This document shows positions 58,505 through 58,537 of a stretch of DNA of 58,537 nt, one piece after another (positions within the stretch are counted from its first letter, which is position 1; each line of letters starts with the position of its first letter). This stretch comes from UBA2653 sp964572685 (GTDB lineage Bacteria; Pseudomonadota; Gammaproteobacteria; Legionellales; Legionellaceae), in assembly GCA_964572685.1 (NCBI GenBank), contig CAZNFJ010000005.1, positions 1-58,537 of the forward strand, given 5' to 3'. The position numbers and the translations under genes are program-made. The notes under the pieces are model-generated. The model searched no databases, had not been told where the DNA came from, and saw nothing but the letters and a program-made list of their open reading frames with translations.

Positions 58505-58536
58505 AATAAATTGAAGTGGGATTTAAGATTAGAAAG
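58505..58536 (+). repeat. Possible copy of a dispersed AT-rich intergenic element
   Basis: Matches 26 of 32 positions of 1389-1420 and shares its AATAAATTGA start and ATTAGAAAG end. It lies at the edge of the window, so its full extent is not visible. Confidence 0.3.
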
Positions 58537-58537
58537 G

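Overview
The window is an AT-rich chromosomal segment of a gammaproteobacterium, most likely from the Legionellales (Legionella/Coxiella/Berkiella-like). The evidence is a type II secretion operon in the Legionella lspF-K order, a DUF1820 protein, YafK-like and EnhA-like L,D-transpeptidases, a rubredoxin/HemJ pair, and several large orphan or eukaryote-like proteins (ankyrin repeats, a SET domain, a papain-like triad) lying between housekeeping operons. No rRNA, tRNA, CRISPR array or intact insertion sequence was recognised. The order-level assignment is inferred from gene content, not computed.

Layout. 0-5.5 kb: uridine kinase-like gene, host-attachment-like gene, a small secreted ORF broken by a stop, lpxB preceded by a Gfo/Idh oxidoreductase (possible GnnA), an outer-membrane barrel, a Cys-rich secreted protein and fis. 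5.6-9.4 kb: a decayed gene, htpG with a clear sigma-32 promoter, glnA with a strong sigma-70 promoter. 9.6-18 kb: a cysteine-protease-like/ankyrin protein, the T2SS operon gspF-G-I-J-K (no gspH), and an 833-residue orphan. 18-24 kb: mltA, a decayed gene, tilS-accA, divergent from an unusual fusion of a phosphopantetheinyl transferase to a biotin-protein ligase, then csrA. 24-31 kb: dbpA, a methyltransferase, rubredoxin/hemJ, terC, pcnB-folK and a universal stress protein. 31-40 kb: a 557-residue orphan, lnt, leuS-lptE-holA-nadD and a YbdK-type ligase. 40-45 kb: accD-folC-dedD-cvpA, an L,D-transpeptidase and rlpA. 45-52 kb: an ankyrin-SET-ankyrin protein with a frameshifted 5' end, dacC-ybeD-lipB-dedA and a 266-residue orphan behind an operator-like palindrome. 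52-58.5 kb: a periplasmic protein, a YafK-type L,D-transpeptidase, hpt-DUF1820-yafS, an IS remnant and a short PilB/PilC-like pair.

How the genes work together. Much of the housekeeping content serves the envelope and lipid supply: accA and accD are two carboxylase subunits, and the PPTase-BirA fusion could modify both acyl carrier protein and biotin carrier protein. lpxB and the possible gnnA make lipid A, lptE assembles LPS, lnt acylates lipoproteins, and mltA, rlpA, dacC and two L,D-transpeptidases remodel peptidoglycan. The T2SS and pilus-like genes give an export route. The five large orphan or eukaryote-like proteins are effector candidates; secretion cannot be shown from sequence alone.

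The most notable items are the PPTase-BirA fusion, the protease-like/ankyrin protein with a perfect 204-bp tandem duplication, the ankyrin-SET protein with its frameshifted start, and the promoter-embedded palindrome upstream of the 266-residue orphan.
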